Below are positions 46,201 to 54,393 of a stretch of 54,520 bases of DNA, piece after piece. The DNA is taken from assembly GCA_046341775.1 (NCBI GenBank), contig JBKDQQ010000054.1, forward strand, positions 1-54,520. Direction: 5' to 3'. Under the pieces are notes generated by a model that was not told where the DNA came from, did not search any database, and saw nothing but the letters and a program-made list of their open reading frames with translations. Position 1 is the first letter of the stretch, and every line of letters starts with the position of its first letter. The stretch comes from SXXH01 sp041165735 (GTDB lineage: Bacteria > Planctomycetota > UBA1135 > GCA-002686595). A program made the translations under genes and the position numbers.

Positions 46201-46779
46201 CTAGGACAACGGCTCGACCTCGAAGGTGTCGAGCGTGATCTGCTTGACGATGCGCACTTCGCTGCCGGACTCGAGGTCGCGCGCGGCGCGCGTGCAGGCC
46301 TGGAACTCGCCGGTGCGGCCCTGGACGAGCACCTGCACCTTGCCCTTGCCGGCGTTGTTGGCGGGGATCCGGATGTAGACGCGCGCGGTGCGACCAACGG
46401 CGTTCGCGGTGTCCATGTTGCCGGCGGAGTGCAGCTTCTTCTGCAGCGAGAAGAGCCAGGCCACGGCGAACAGCATGGCCGCGCCCGAGAGGAGGCCCAC
46501 GCCCAGCGCGGCTCCGTTGCCGAGGCCTTGCGCCAGCGCCATCCAACCACCGAGCCCGAAGAAGCAGAAGAAGCTCGCCACCGAGCGGATCGACAACAGG
46601 CCGAGGCCCTCGTCGTGGTGGATCTCGCCGCTGGCCGCGTTGCCGATCTCGGGGACCCCTTCGGCGAGCGTGTCGCCGCCGTCGTCGTGGCCGAAGAAGA
46701 GGAGCGCCGTCTGCACGACGAGCACCAGCCCGCCCAACGCGGAGCAGCCGAGGAACACGGTCAGCAAGGACAGATCCAT
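46201..46779 (-). CDS. NfeD-like membrane protein
   Basis: A 192-residue protein. One transmembrane helix is near residues 5-27 and two more are at about 62-110 (SVASFFCFFGLGGWMALAQG, then a GVGLLSGAAMLFAVAWLF helix). A soluble C-terminal beta domain (about 125-192, VGRTARVYIRIPANNAGKGKVQV) looks like the NfeD OB-fold. The layout matches Bacillus YuaF, which works with flotillin FloT in membrane fluidity and raft organisation. The gene is upstream of the flotillin gene. The role is inferred from this pairing. Confidence 0.8.
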   Translation of the reverse strand: MDLSLLTVFLGCSALGGLVLVVQTALLFFGHDDGGDTLAEGVPEIGNAASGEIHHDEGLGLLSIRSVASFFCFFGLGGWMALAQGLGNGAALGVGLLSGAAMLFAVAWLFSLQKKLHSAGNMDTANAVGRTARVYIRIPANNAGKGKVQVLVQGRTGEFQACTRAARDLESGSEVRIVKQITLDTFEVEPLS

Positions 46780-47063
46780 GCGTGGGGGGGGGCGCGAGGA
46801 GGCGCTCGAGGAAGATACGGCTTCTCCCTCCGCCGATTCAAAGGAATCGACCAGCGGCATCGCCGGCGACCCGCGGACGGCACGCACGCCGCGGGAAGGC
46901 CCGCTCTGCGACGCTTGAATCGTCCGTGCAGGGACGCGGGCGCGGGCCACGGGTGCCGACGGTCGAGGGCCGGCGGCTGAAGCGGGCGTCGGACGCGAGG
47001 CGCGCGACGCCGGTCGCTGGCGGCGCTGGAGCTCGCCCCGCCAAACGAGGTTCTCCCGTGATG
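46780..47063. other. Intergenic region with no gene seen
   Basis: A 284-bp gap between the nfeD-like gene and the end of the hypothetical gene at 47064. It carries a run of nine G at about 46784-46792, but no convincing promoter box or tRNA. Confidence 0.5.
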
Positions 47064-48110
47064 TCAGCGCAGGAGGAAGCGCTCGACGCGGCCGGCGAGG
47101 TGCGGCCACTCGGCGAGCCTCGTCGCCGAGTCGCTCCAATCGACGAGCAGCGGCGCCGCTGCGCCGCCGGGCTCGGGACGCTTGTCCACGATGCTTGACG
47201 CGACGCCCACGCCCGCGGAGAGCGCACTGGCGAAGGCCTCCAGCGCCCCCGCATGCGAGCAACCGGGCTCGACGAGGATCAACATGCCGTGTGCGGCCAA
47301 TTGCCGCGGCACGCTGCTCGGCACGAGCAGGCTGCGCGCGGCCGAACCAGCCTTGAAGCGGCCGTAGAGCACGTGTTCCTCGCCGCCGGGCGCCAGATCC
47401 AGCTCCCACGCCTCGCCCAGTCGATCTTGTTGCCACCAGTCGACGAACTCGGCCTCGATGGCGAGGCTCGGGTGGCGCGGGATGCGCACCTTGAGGTTCG
47501 CCGCCTCGCCGCCTTGGTGGCGCACGACCACCTGCACGCCTTCGCCCTCGACGGACACCTCGATCCCGATGCGCGCCTTGCCGACCTCTAGTCCGTCGAC
47601 CTTGGCGACGCGCGGCGCCCAACGCATCGAGTCCGAGAGGCGCGGTTCATGCGGCAGCGCCGGCCGCAGCTCGACGCCGTCGGGCAGCGCGCCGCACAGT
47701 CCGCCGCCCGCGAGAGGCGCGCCAGCGGGCGCACCGGGCATGAAGCGCGGCAACAAGGCCGCGAGCAGCGCTTCGTCGCCGCGCGACGCGGCGAGGTGCG
47801 CCCACGCGTCGTCGGAGCGTTCCTGCTCCAAGGCCACGAGCGCGAGGCGCGCCCGCGCCAGTCCGCGCGCGGCCTCGTCGCCTTGGCCGAGCGCGCGCAG
47901 GTCCGCGCCCCACGCCTCCCATGTCGCGACGCTGTCAAGCGCGCTGGACACCGCCGGCGCGCGTCCGCCGGGGGCCAGCGCGGCGGAGGGCGCCGTGGCC
48001 GGACCCATCAACGCCAAGGCGTCGGCCAGCGGGCCCGCAGGCAGCTCCAGTCGCGCCTGGGGCGGGCCTTGGATCTCCTGGGCGAGCACGAGCAACGCGG
48101 AGAGCAGCAT
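47064..48110 (-). CDS. Hypothetical exported protein
   Basis: A 348-residue protein with a short hydrophobic N-terminus (MLLSALLVLAQEIQG), perhaps a signal peptide. The first third is Ala/Leu/Gly-rich helical (ARGLARARLALVALEQERSDDAWAHLAASRGDEALLAALL, TPR-like). The middle is a beta-rich segment (IGIEVSVEGEGVQVVVRHQGGEAANLKVRIPRHPSLAIE) resembling an Ig-like or DUF4139-type fold. The last part is alpha/beta (HGMLILVEPGCSHAGALEAF). I recognise no family. The gene is 31 bp downstream of the Bax-inhibitor-like gene on the same strand, so possibly cotranscribed. Confidence 0.65.
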   Translation of the reverse strand: MLLSALLVLAQEIQGPPQARLELPAGPLADALALMGPATAPSAALAPGGRAPAVSSALDSVATWEAWGADLRALGQGDEAARGLARARLALVALEQERSDDAWAHLAASRGDEALLAALLPRFMPGAPAGAPLAGGGLCGALPDGVELRPALPHEPRLSDSMRWAPRVAKVDGLEVGKARIGIEVSVEGEGVQVVVRHQGGEAANLKVRIPRHPSLAIEAEFVDWWQQDRLGEAWELDLAPGGEEHVLYGRFKAGSAARSLLVPSSVPRQLAAHGMLILVEPGCSHAGALEAFASALSAGVGVASSIVDKRPEPGGAAAPLLVDWSDSATRLAEWPHLAGRVERFLLR

Positions 48111-48141
48111 GATTCCGATCGTGGTTGGTTGGGCCGCGAGC

Positions 48142-48897
48142 CTAGTTGCGCCGCCGCAGCTTCGCCAGCAGCTTCAACATCTCCACGTACAGCCACGCCA
48201 GCGTGACCATCAACGCGAAGGCGCCGTACCACTCGAGTCGCTTGTCCGCGCCCGCGGCGCAGGCGTTCTCGATGTAGTCGAAGTCGAGCACGAGGTTGAG
48301 GGCCGCCACCACGACGACGAACAGGCTGAAGCCGATGCCGATCGGGCCGCTGTCGTGGATGTAGGGGATCCCCCAGCCGAAGAACGAGCCGATGAATCCG
48401 GCCATGTAGACGAGCCCGATGCCGCCCGTGCAGGCGATCAGCACCAGGCGGAAGTTCTGGCTCGGGCGCACCACGCGCGCCACGTAGGCGAACAAGACCG
48501 CCACCAGCGTTCCGCCGGTCGCCAGCACCGCTTGCAGGGCGATGCCCGGGTAGCGCTGTTCGAACACCGCCGACAACGCTCCGAGGAACAAGCCCTGCGC
48601 CAGCGCGTAGCCCGGCGCGAGGAACGGCGCCCAATGCATCTTGAAGCGCAACACCAGCGCCAAGACGAAGCTCGCGATCATCCCGCCGAGAGTCCACGGC
48701 CAAGCACCCGCCGCGTCGCCGGCGAGGACCTGCGCCCACAGCACCGATCCGCTCGCCACCGCCAGGAGCAGCAGCAAGAGCGTCTTGAGCGCCGTGCCTT
48801 GCAGCGTCATGCCCTCGCCCGTGGGCGCGAAGGCTCGCGCCCTTGCGCCCTCGAAGGTGCCTTCGCCGAGTACGGGATTGCCGGAACGGGACATCAT
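48142..48897 (-). CDS. Bax inhibitor-1/YccA family membrane protein
   Basis: A 251-residue protein with seven predicted transmembrane helices. It starts with the family hallmark S-R-S-G-N-P-V-L, followed by a short soluble region and MTLQGTALKTLLLLLLAVASG. The C-terminal LVLDFDYIENACAAGADKRLEWYGAFALMVTLAWLYVEMLKLL is typical of bacterial BI-1-like proteins, including the Asp pair region. Members are linked to calcium leak or FtsH regulation; the role here is unknown. Start: MMSRSG at 48895-48897; the second Met is equally possible. Confidence 0.87.
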   Translation of the reverse strand: MMSRSGNPVLGEGTFEGARARAFAPTGEGMTLQGTALKTLLLLLLAVASGSVLWAQVLAGDAAGAWPWTLGGMIASFVLALVLRFKMHWAPFLAPGYALAQGLFLGALSAVFEQRYPGIALQAVLATGGTLVAVLFAYVARVVRPSQNFRLVLIACTGGIGLVYMAGFIGSFFGWGIPYIHDSGPIGIGFSLFVVVVAALNLVLDFDYIENACAAGADKRLEWYGAFALMVTLAWLYVEMLKLLAKLRRRN

Positions 48898-49287
48898 CGC
48901 CGGGGTGCTCCTCGACGCCCTGCGCGTCGCTGCCTGCGCTCGCCGAAGTAGCGGCGCCAGCGTCGCCGCCAAGCCTAGCAGAAGCGCCACGCCGCCCTTG
49001 ACAGCCCTGCACAGCCCCGGATCGCCTCGACGCAACCGCGATCGCCCACCATCCTCGGGAGTCGGGATCGGACGGAAGCCGCCTTGGAAGCGCCTAGTCC
49101 CGCCAGTCGCGCAGGAGCGCGCGTGGGATGCCGCGCGACTCGCCCGCGACGCCCGCCTGCCGTCCAGCCCGCGTCCTTGGCCGCGATTCGCGCGGCTTTG
49201 CCCGGATGCCGAGCTTGAGACGCCCGCGAGCGTGCGCCATGCTCTGTCCGCACCCCGCGTCCGTGCCTCGGCCGCGCCCGACCGCCC
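48898..49287. other. Gap between divergent genes, no gene seen
   Basis: 390 bp. A minus-strand TAGGCT at 48973-48978 could serve the BI-1-like gene with a leader of about 70 nt. A plus-strand TTGACA at 48998-49003 lacks a matching -10. Nothing else is recognised. Confidence 0.45.
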
Positions 49288-49569
49288 ATGACCGCCCTCG
49301 ACCACGACCTCCTGCAACGCGTCGTCTGCCCCGAGACCCGCCAGAAGCTCGCCGAAGGCGGCGCGGAGCTGCTCGCCGAGTTGAACCGCCGCATCGCCGA
49401 GAAGCGTCTCTCCAACCGTGGTGGCAAGGCGGTCGAGCGTCCGTTCGACGCCGTCCTCGTGCGCGCCGACGGGCAGTACGCCTACCCGGTGCGCGAGGGG
49501 ATCTTCTTCCTGTTCCTCGACGAAGCCGTGCCGCTCGCGGGTGTCGCCGCCGCGCCGCTCGCGCGCTGA
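49288..49569 (+). CDS. Trm112-like protein
   Basis: A 93-residue protein of the Trm112/YcaR family. LLQRVVCPETRQKLAEG is at the N-terminus and the beta hairpin DGQYAYPVREGIFFLFLDEAV is at residues 62-82. Trm112-like proteins are small partners or activators of methyltransferases. Only one Cys of the usual zinc ribbon is present, so it probably does not bind zinc. The EboE-like gene starts 24 bp downstream, and they probably form an operon. Confidence 0.82.
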   Translation: MTALDHDLLQRVVCPETRQKLAEGGAELLAELNRRIAEKRLSNRGGKAVERPFDAVLVRADGQYAYPVREGIFFLFLDEAVPLAGVAAAPLAR

Positions 49570-49593
49570 ACGCCCGCGCCGCGCCGCCGTTCC

Positions 49594-50910
49594 ATGCGCT
49601 TCACGCACGCCAGCGACCCGGCGCGGCGCCTCCTGCTCGGCTATTGCCTGAACCTGCATCCGGCGCGCGACCTCGAGGAGTTCATCCGGCGCACGGGTGC
49701 CGTCGCCGTGCCCTTGCGCGAGCGCCTCGGCGTGCGCGGACGCTTCGGCGTGGGTCCGTGGATGGGGGCGCAGCTCGTCGACGAGCTGCTGCGCTCGCCC
49801 GCCGCGTTGCGCCGCCTCGTCGAGTTCCTGCGCGACGAACGGCTCGAGCCCTTCACCTGGAACGCCTTTCCCTACGGCGAGTTCCACTCCGCCGGTGTGA
49901 AGGAGTCCGTCTTCGAGCCGCGCTGGAGCGATCCCGCGCGCGCCGCCTACACGCGCCAGACCGCCCAGTTGGCGCTCGAGCTGGCCGAGTTGCTCGACTC
50001 CGACGCGCCCGCGCCGCGCACTTGCGGCGACGAGCGCTTCGCCGACCCTCGCGCCCATGTCTCCATCAGCACCCACACCGGCGGCCACTCCACGCGCTGG
50101 AGCGAAGCCGACGAGGCGATGGCGTCAGGTTTGCTTGACAGCACGGCGCGCGCCCTCGCCAAGCTCTCCTTGGCCCACGGAAGGCGCGCGCGCCTCGGTC
50201 TCGAGCCGGAGCCGCGCGCGAACCTCTCCTCGCCGGCCGATCTGCGCGCGTACTGGGACCGCGTGCGCGCCGAGTTGCGCGCGCGCCCCGACGGCTTGGC
50301 GTGGCTCGCCGCATGGACGACGCACATGGGGGCCTGCCTCGACTTGTGCCACGGCGCGGTCGAGTTCGAGGACGATCCGCTGGAGCGCCTCGGCTCGAGC
50401 ACGCACGGCGGGGTGCCCATCGTCAAGGTACAGGTGACGAACGCCCTGCGCTTGGAGCATCCCGCGCAGCACCCGCGCGCCGTCGAGGCCTTGCTGGCGC
50501 TCGACGAGCCGCGCTGGCTGCACCAGACCAACGCCCGCGTCGGATCATCCGTGCTGCGCGCCGGCGATCTGCCCGAGGTGCGCGCCGCACTCGCCGGCCC
50601 GGAGCGCGAACGCTGGCTCGCCGCCGACGAGTGGCGCACCCATTTCCACGTCCCCGTCGACTTGGTGGCGGCCGAGGGCTTGTCGACGACCTTCGCCCTG
50701 ACGCGCCGTACCCTCGACCGGTTGCTCTCCACGCCGGCGGCCGAGGACCTGCACCTCGAGATCGAGACCTACACTTGGTCGGCGCTCGGCAGGCCGCTCG
50801 GTGGGGCGGACGCGAGCGCCGAAGTCGACCTCGTCGCGGGGTTGGAGCGCGAGTACCGCGCCCTGTTGCCGATCCTGGAAAGCCACGGCTGGCGTCGCGC
50901 CGACGCCTAG
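49594..50910 (+). CDS. eboE: EboE-like protein (metabolite traffic, TIM-barrel fold)
   Basis: A 438-residue protein. Characteristic blocks of the EboE family, from memory, are YCLNLHPARDLEEF near the N-terminus, TWNAFPYGEFHSAGVKESVFEP (the family form is NGFPYG-x-FH), RLGLEPEPRANLSS, the GACLDLCHGAVEFED metal-site-like segment, KVQVTNALRL and THFHVPVDL. These have the look of a xylose-isomerase-like TIM barrel with metal ligands. Ebo genes are best known in eboABCDEF clusters of cyanobacteria and others, linked to transport of a metabolite toward the periplasm. No other ebo gene is in the window. The ATG at 49594 fits the family. Confidence 0.8.
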   Translation: MRFTHASDPARRLLLGYCLNLHPARDLEEFIRRTGAVAVPLRERLGVRGRFGVGPWMGAQLVDELLRSPAALRRLVEFLRDERLEPFTWNAFPYGEFHSAGVKESVFEPRWSDPARAAYTRQTAQLALELAELLDSDAPAPRTCGDERFADPRAHVSISTHTGGHSTRWSEADEAMASGLLDSTARALAKLSLAHGRRARLGLEPEPRANLSSPADLRAYWDRVRAELRARPDGLAWLAAWTTHMGACLDLCHGAVEFEDDPLERLGSSTHGGVPIVKVQVTNALRLEHPAQHPRAVEALLALDEPRWLHQTNARVGSSVLRAGDLPEVRAALAGPERERWLAADEWRTHFHVPVDLVAAEGLSTTFALTRRTLDRLLSTPAAEDLHLEIETYTWSALGRPLGGADASAEVDLVAGLEREYRALLPILESHGWRRADA

Positions 50911-51126
50911 GCCACGCGCCGCATCGCCGCGGCGACTCCGACGCGCTTGGGGTCCTTGGAGGAGCTCGTGTTCGGGCGCGCCGTTCCGAGCGCGGCCAGC
51001 CTCGTCGCGGCCGGGCGGGCTCTCGTTTGGGCAGCCGCCGATGCTGGTTCCGGCCTTCCGGAGGCGCGCAACCTGCTGGTTTCCCGCGCGATTCCCGCCC
51101 CCGCCAAGAACCCGCGCTGGCGATGG

Positions 51127-51155
51127 TTGACACGCGGGTGCCGGGACCCTATCTT
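51127..51155 (+). promoter_or_regulatory. Promoter of tRNA-Glu
   Basis: TTGACA (51127-51132), 17-bp spacer, TATCTT (51150-51155), 50 bp before the tRNA. This is the strongest consensus promoter in the window. The rest of the gap 50911-51205 has no visible gene. Confidence 0.75.
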
Positions 51156-51205
51156 CCTCGCCCTCGAACCGGTCAGCCGGGACAGGTTCGACCGACCGTA
51201 CAGGC

Positions 51206-51283
51206 GGCCCCATCGTCTAGCCCGGCCTAGGACACAAGGTTTTCATCCTTGCGACAGGGGTTCGAATCCCCTTGGGGTCACCA
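51206..51283 (+). tRNA. tRNA-Glu (TTC)
   Basis: Acceptor GGCCCCA pairs with TGGGGTC (one G-U). The D arm contains CGTCTAG...CTAGGAC. The anticodon arm CAAGG-TTTTCAT-CCTTG has anticodon TTC. The T arm is AGGGG-TTCGAAT-CCCCT. Discriminator A is followed by an encoded CCA (51281-51283). Unlike the tRNA-Lys gene, the CCA end is genomic. Confidence 0.97.
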
Positions 51284-51286
51284 TCC

Positions 51287-51327
51287 AGCCGCCTCGGCGC
51301 CCAACAGCGCCGAGGCGGCTCCTTTTT
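51287..51327 (+). terminator. Intrinsic terminator of tRNA-Glu
   Basis: Perfect 14-bp stem (51287-51300 with 51307-51320), loop CCAACA, followed by CC and five T (51321-51327). It is the only classical stem plus T-run I found in the window. Confidence 0.93.
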
Positions 51328-51331
51328 GCGC

Positions 51332-51385
51332 CGGCCGCATTCCATCTGTCGGCTCCATTCCATTCGCCGGCTCCGTTCCAAGCTC
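51332..51385. repeat. Three imperfect 18-bp tandem repeats
   Basis: Units at 51332-51349, 51350-51367 and 51368-51385 each begin CGGC and contain TTCCA, right after the tRNA-Glu terminator. The remainder of the gene-free stretch to 51587 shows nothing else. Confidence 0.6.
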
Positions 51386-51587
51386 CGCGCCCGACGCTGC
51401 AGCGGTCACGGCAGGGGGCGCAGTCGCTGCGCCCGGCGCCGGGCTCGTGCATGCCTCCTGGCGCTTCCATCACGATCCCCGCGCGCAGGAGCACTGTCCC
51501 GTGGCGGCGCCAGACGGATGCCGGCACCTGCTGCGCCACCGTGCGCGACGCGCAGGGGGGGGATGGCTCTCGTCCGGCCTCGGCCCG

Positions 51588-52706
51588 TCACCGATCGTCG
51601 CGCGCCACCGACTTGGATTGCGGGATGTGCCCGGCGGCGATCCAACTCGTCGCCTTCACGCGCCAGTCTTCGCCAAGGCGCTTGCCGATGACGGCGTCGA
51701 TCTCGTCGGGCGGCAGCTCGAGGTCGTCGGGCACGGGCGGCGTCGTCTTGCGCGCCAACGCCTCCCGCGCGCGTCGCAAGTCGTGCAACGCGTCGCTCAC
51801 ATCCTGCGGCGGTTGCGCCAGCAAGTAGCTCGCCATGCCGAAGGCGCGTCGCGATCCGGCGGCGTGCCACGCGCCGCGTCGACACGCCGACAACTCCAAC
51901 GGCAAGAGCGGCGCAACCGAGCCATCTTCGTCGATGCGCTTGGCGCACTCGCGCCGGATCTCGTTGCCCCACGCGCCGTGCTCGGCGCGTTGCACCGCGT
52001 CCGTGCGGTTCGGGAAGCAATGGATCTCCGCGTCGATGCGCCACTCGGCGCACCAACCGACTCCGAGCGCCAACCAATCGGGCTGCGGGCCGAAGCGGCG
52101 CTCGACCAACAGTTGCGCCAAGCGGTTCGCCATGTCGTGCTCCGCGTTCCAACGCGCGACTCCCTTGGGCTTGACCAGCACGGCGATCAAGAGCGGTTCG
52201 TACAGCACGAAGCCCGGCTTCTTCTTGGCGGTCTTGCTCCAATCCTTCAATGTCGGCTGGCGCGTGACGATGTCGTCGAGCAGCAAGCCCTGCTCCGCCT
52301 CGTCGCGCACCAGGTGCACGATGGCCGTGGGCAGGTCGCGCTCCTTGGCGGCGTCGTCCTGCGACGGCGGCGGCAGTCGCGCGTCGAACCACGCGGCGGT
52401 TTCGATGGCGGCTTCATGGCGCCGCAAGGCGCGCCTCTCCTTGGGATCCAGCACGAGCAGGAAGCGCTGCTCCGCGTCGAGCGCCGCGATCTTGCCGGTG
52501 CGTTCGCACCACGAGCGCACCTCGCCGATCGCCTTCGTCGCGGATGGCCCGATGGTCCCCGGCAAGGCGTCGAAGGCGTGCACGGAGCCTTCGTGCAGCA
52601 CGCCGCGCGCGTCGCCCGGCACGAGGGGCGGGATCTCCTCCTCGCCTTGCTTCTGGGCCTGCCCGAACGACAACGACGCCAGCGCCAACCAGATCAGCCA
52701 CGCCAT
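51588..52706 (-). CDS. Exported degenerate peptidase-like protein
   Basis: A 372-residue protein with a signal peptide (1-18, SLSFGQAQ). The middle resembles the exported gluzincins at 15773 and 17449, but the zinc motif is lost: the HExxH position reads EHDMAN (189-194), and the downstream helix WLALGVGWCAEWRI (211-224) occupies the place of the W-L-x-E-G-x-A motif. It may be an inactive peptidase relative. A C-terminal Arg/Asp/Pro-rich helical segment follows. Start at 52704-52706, with a TAGAAC box 7 nt upstream. Function unknown. Confidence 0.62.
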   Translation of the reverse strand: MAWLIWLALASLSFGQAQKQGEEEIPPLVPGDARGVLHEGSVHAFDALPGTIGPSATKAIGEVRSWCERTGKIAALDAEQRFLLVLDPKERRALRRHEAAIETAAWFDARLPPPSQDDAAKERDLPTAIVHLVRDEAEQGLLLDDIVTRQPTLKDWSKTAKKKPGFVLYEPLLIAVLVKPKGVARWNAEHDMANRLAQLLVERRFGPQPDWLALGVGWCAEWRIDAEIHCFPNRTDAVQRAEHGAWGNEIRRECAKRIDEDGSVAPLLPLELSACRRGAWHAAGSRRAFGMASYLLAQPPQDVSDALHDLRRAREALARKTTPPVPDDLELPPDEIDAVIGKRLGEDWRVKATSWIAAGHIPQSKSVARDDR

Positions 52707-52816
52707 GCGCACTGTTCTAACGCTTGGCGGGCGCCGAGCAACCGTCGCGTGCGGCTCCTCCCGCGTGGCCGCAGCGCTCGCACGACCAAGGCTCGAGCGC
52801 GACGCTCGTCGTCGCC

Positions 52817-53233
52817 TCATCCGAAGAACGCGCGGTGCAGCAACCGGCCGGGAGCGAAGGACAGCACCCCCGCGACGACCAACGCACCGAGGTACAAGCC
52901 CAGCATGTGGCGCTTGTGCGCTTGGATGTCGCCGCGCCGGATCGTCTGGAAGGCCATCCACGCTCCGCGCAAGGTGAGCGGCACCAGGAGGTGCAGCAAC
53001 CCGAGGCGCAGCGGCCCGACGACCACCGCGGGCCCGACTTGCGCGAGCAACCACACGGACGAGAGCGCCGCGACGACCATCAGCGCCAAGTACGCCTTGC
53101 CGACGGCGCGATGCCGCCGCCCGCCCTTCGGCGCGACGAACAACCACGCGCCCATCACGAACGCCGGCACGACCGATGCCAGGTGCACCTGGACCAGCCA
53201 AGGTGCATCGCCAAGCAGCCGCAGTCCCTCCAT
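52817..53233 (-). CDS. DUF2306-like membrane protein
   Basis: A 138-residue protein with four predicted transmembrane helices. HLASVVPAFVMGAWLFVAPKGGRRHRAVGKAY, a conserved R-R-H-R-x-x-G-K loop, and HKRHMLGLYLGALVVAGVLSFAPGRLL match the DUF2306 family. The His residues in helices suggest haem binding, but this is speculation. The ATG at 53231-53233 is chosen because a TATGCT box lies 7 nt upstream; an ATG at 53245 is inside that box. Divergent from the alcohol dehydrogenase gene (98 bp). Confidence 0.75.
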   Translation of the reverse strand: MEGLRLLGDAPWLVQVHLASVVPAFVMGAWLFVAPKGGRRHRAVGKAYLALMVVAALSSVWLLAQVGPAVVVGPLRLGLLHLLVPLTLRGAWMAFQTIRRGDIQAHKRHMLGLYLGALVVAGVLSFAPGRLLHRAFFG

Positions 53234-53240
53234 GGACGCC

Positions 53241-53246
53241 AGCATA
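53241..53246 (-). promoter_or_regulatory. -10-like box of DUF2306-like gene (leaderless spacing)
   Basis: TATGCT on the minus strand, 7 nt from the start codon at 53233. Confidence 0.45.
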
Positions 53247-53318
53247 GGGACGCGCGACTCGCCGTCGAGACCGCGCGTCTGCGCTTTCCGACCACGCGAC
53301 AAGCGGCACGCGGCGTGC

Positions 53319-53324
53319 TATCCA
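53319..53324 (+). promoter_or_regulatory. Extended -10-like box of alcohol dehydrogenase gene
   Basis: TG-C-TATCCA, with the hexamer ending 7 nt before the ATG at 53332; no Shine-Dalgarno sequence. Confidence 0.35.
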
Positions 53325-53331
53325 TCACCAT

Positions 53332-54393
53332 ATGCAGGCCTTCACCGCTCGCGCCATGGCCGCGTCCTCGGCCACCACCCCGCTCGCCCCGGCTTCCATC
53401 GCGCGCCGCGCGCCGCTCGCCAAGGACGTGCAGATCGAGGTGCTGTATTGCGGCATCTGCCACTCGGACATCCACCAGGCGCGCGACGAATGGCAACCCT
53501 ACATGCCGACGGCCTACCCGTGCGTGCCCGGGCACGAGATCGTCGGCCGCGTCGCCAAGACCGGCGCCTCGGCCACCAAGTTCAAGGTGGGCGAGCTCGT
53601 CGCGGTCGGTTGCATGGTCGACTCGTGCCGCGTCTGCTCCGGTTGCAAGGCGGGGGAGGAACAGTTCTGCGACGGGCCCGCGACCTTCACCTACAACGGA
53701 CCGGACAAGCACCTCGGTGGCGTGACCCATGGTGGCTACTCGGAGGCCATCGTCGTCGACGAGGACTTCGTGTTGCGCCTGCCGAACGGGCTGGATCCCG
53801 CGCGCGCAGCACCGCTCGTGTGCGCCGGCATCACGACGTACTCGCCGTTGCGCCATTGGAAGGTCGGTCCCGGCCACAAGGTCGGCGTCGTCGGCCTCGG
53901 CGGCCTCGGCCACATGGCCGTCAAGTTCGCGCGCGCCTTCGGAGCGCAGGTGGTCGTGTTCACGACCAGTCCCGCCAAGGTCGCCGAAGCGCAGCGCCTC
54001 GGCGCGCACGCGACGGTGGTCTCCACGGACGCCGCGCAGATGGCCGCGCACCTCGCGAGCTTCGACTTCATCCTCGACACGGTCTCCGCGCCGCACGACC
54101 TCAACGCCTACCTCGAACTGCTCAAGCTGGACGGCACGATGACGCTCGTCGGCGCGCCCGCCACGCCGATTCCGCTGGGCGTGTTCAGCCTGCTGTTCCG
54201 CCGCCGCCAACTGGCCGGATCCATCATCGGCGGCATCCGCGAGACGCAGGAGATGCTCGATTTTTGCGCGCTGCACCACATCGAGGCCGACATCGAGCTG
54301 ATCCCCGCGCAACGCATCAACGAGGCCTATTCGCGCATCGTGAAGAACGATGTGAAGTATCGGTTCGTGATCGACATGAAGACGCTGGGGTAG
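53332..54393 (+). CDS. Zinc-dependent alcohol dehydrogenase (cinnamyl-alcohol dehydrogenase type)
   Basis: A 353-residue cytosolic medium-chain dehydrogenase. Catalytic zinc ligands are Cys40 (CGICHSD) and His68 in GHE, with a further Cys164. Structural zinc is bound by Cys99, Cys102, Cys105 and Cys113. The Rossmann motif is GLGGLG (188-193). The sequence pattern (AYPCVPGHEIVGRV, HLGGVTHGGYSEAIVV) belongs to the CAD/YahK/AdhC group, which reduces aldehydes with NADPH. The residue after the second strand is TTSPAK, with no Asp, consistent with NADPH. Full length and intact. Confidence 0.93.
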   Translation: MQAFTARAMAASSATTPLAPASIARRAPLAKDVQIEVLYCGICHSDIHQARDEWQPYMPTAYPCVPGHEIVGRVAKTGASATKFKVGELVAVGCMVDSCRVCSGCKAGEEQFCDGPATFTYNGPDKHLGGVTHGGYSEAIVVDEDFVLRLPNGLDPARAAPLVCAGITTYSPLRHWKVGPGHKVGVVGLGGLGHMAVKFARAFGAQVVVFTTSPAKVAEAQRLGAHATVVSTDAAQMAAHLASFDFILDTVSAPHDLNAYLELLKLDGTMTLVGAPATPIPLGVFSLLFRRRQLAGSIIGGIRETQEMLDFCALHHIEADIELIPAQRINEAYSRIVKNDVKYRFVIDMKTLG

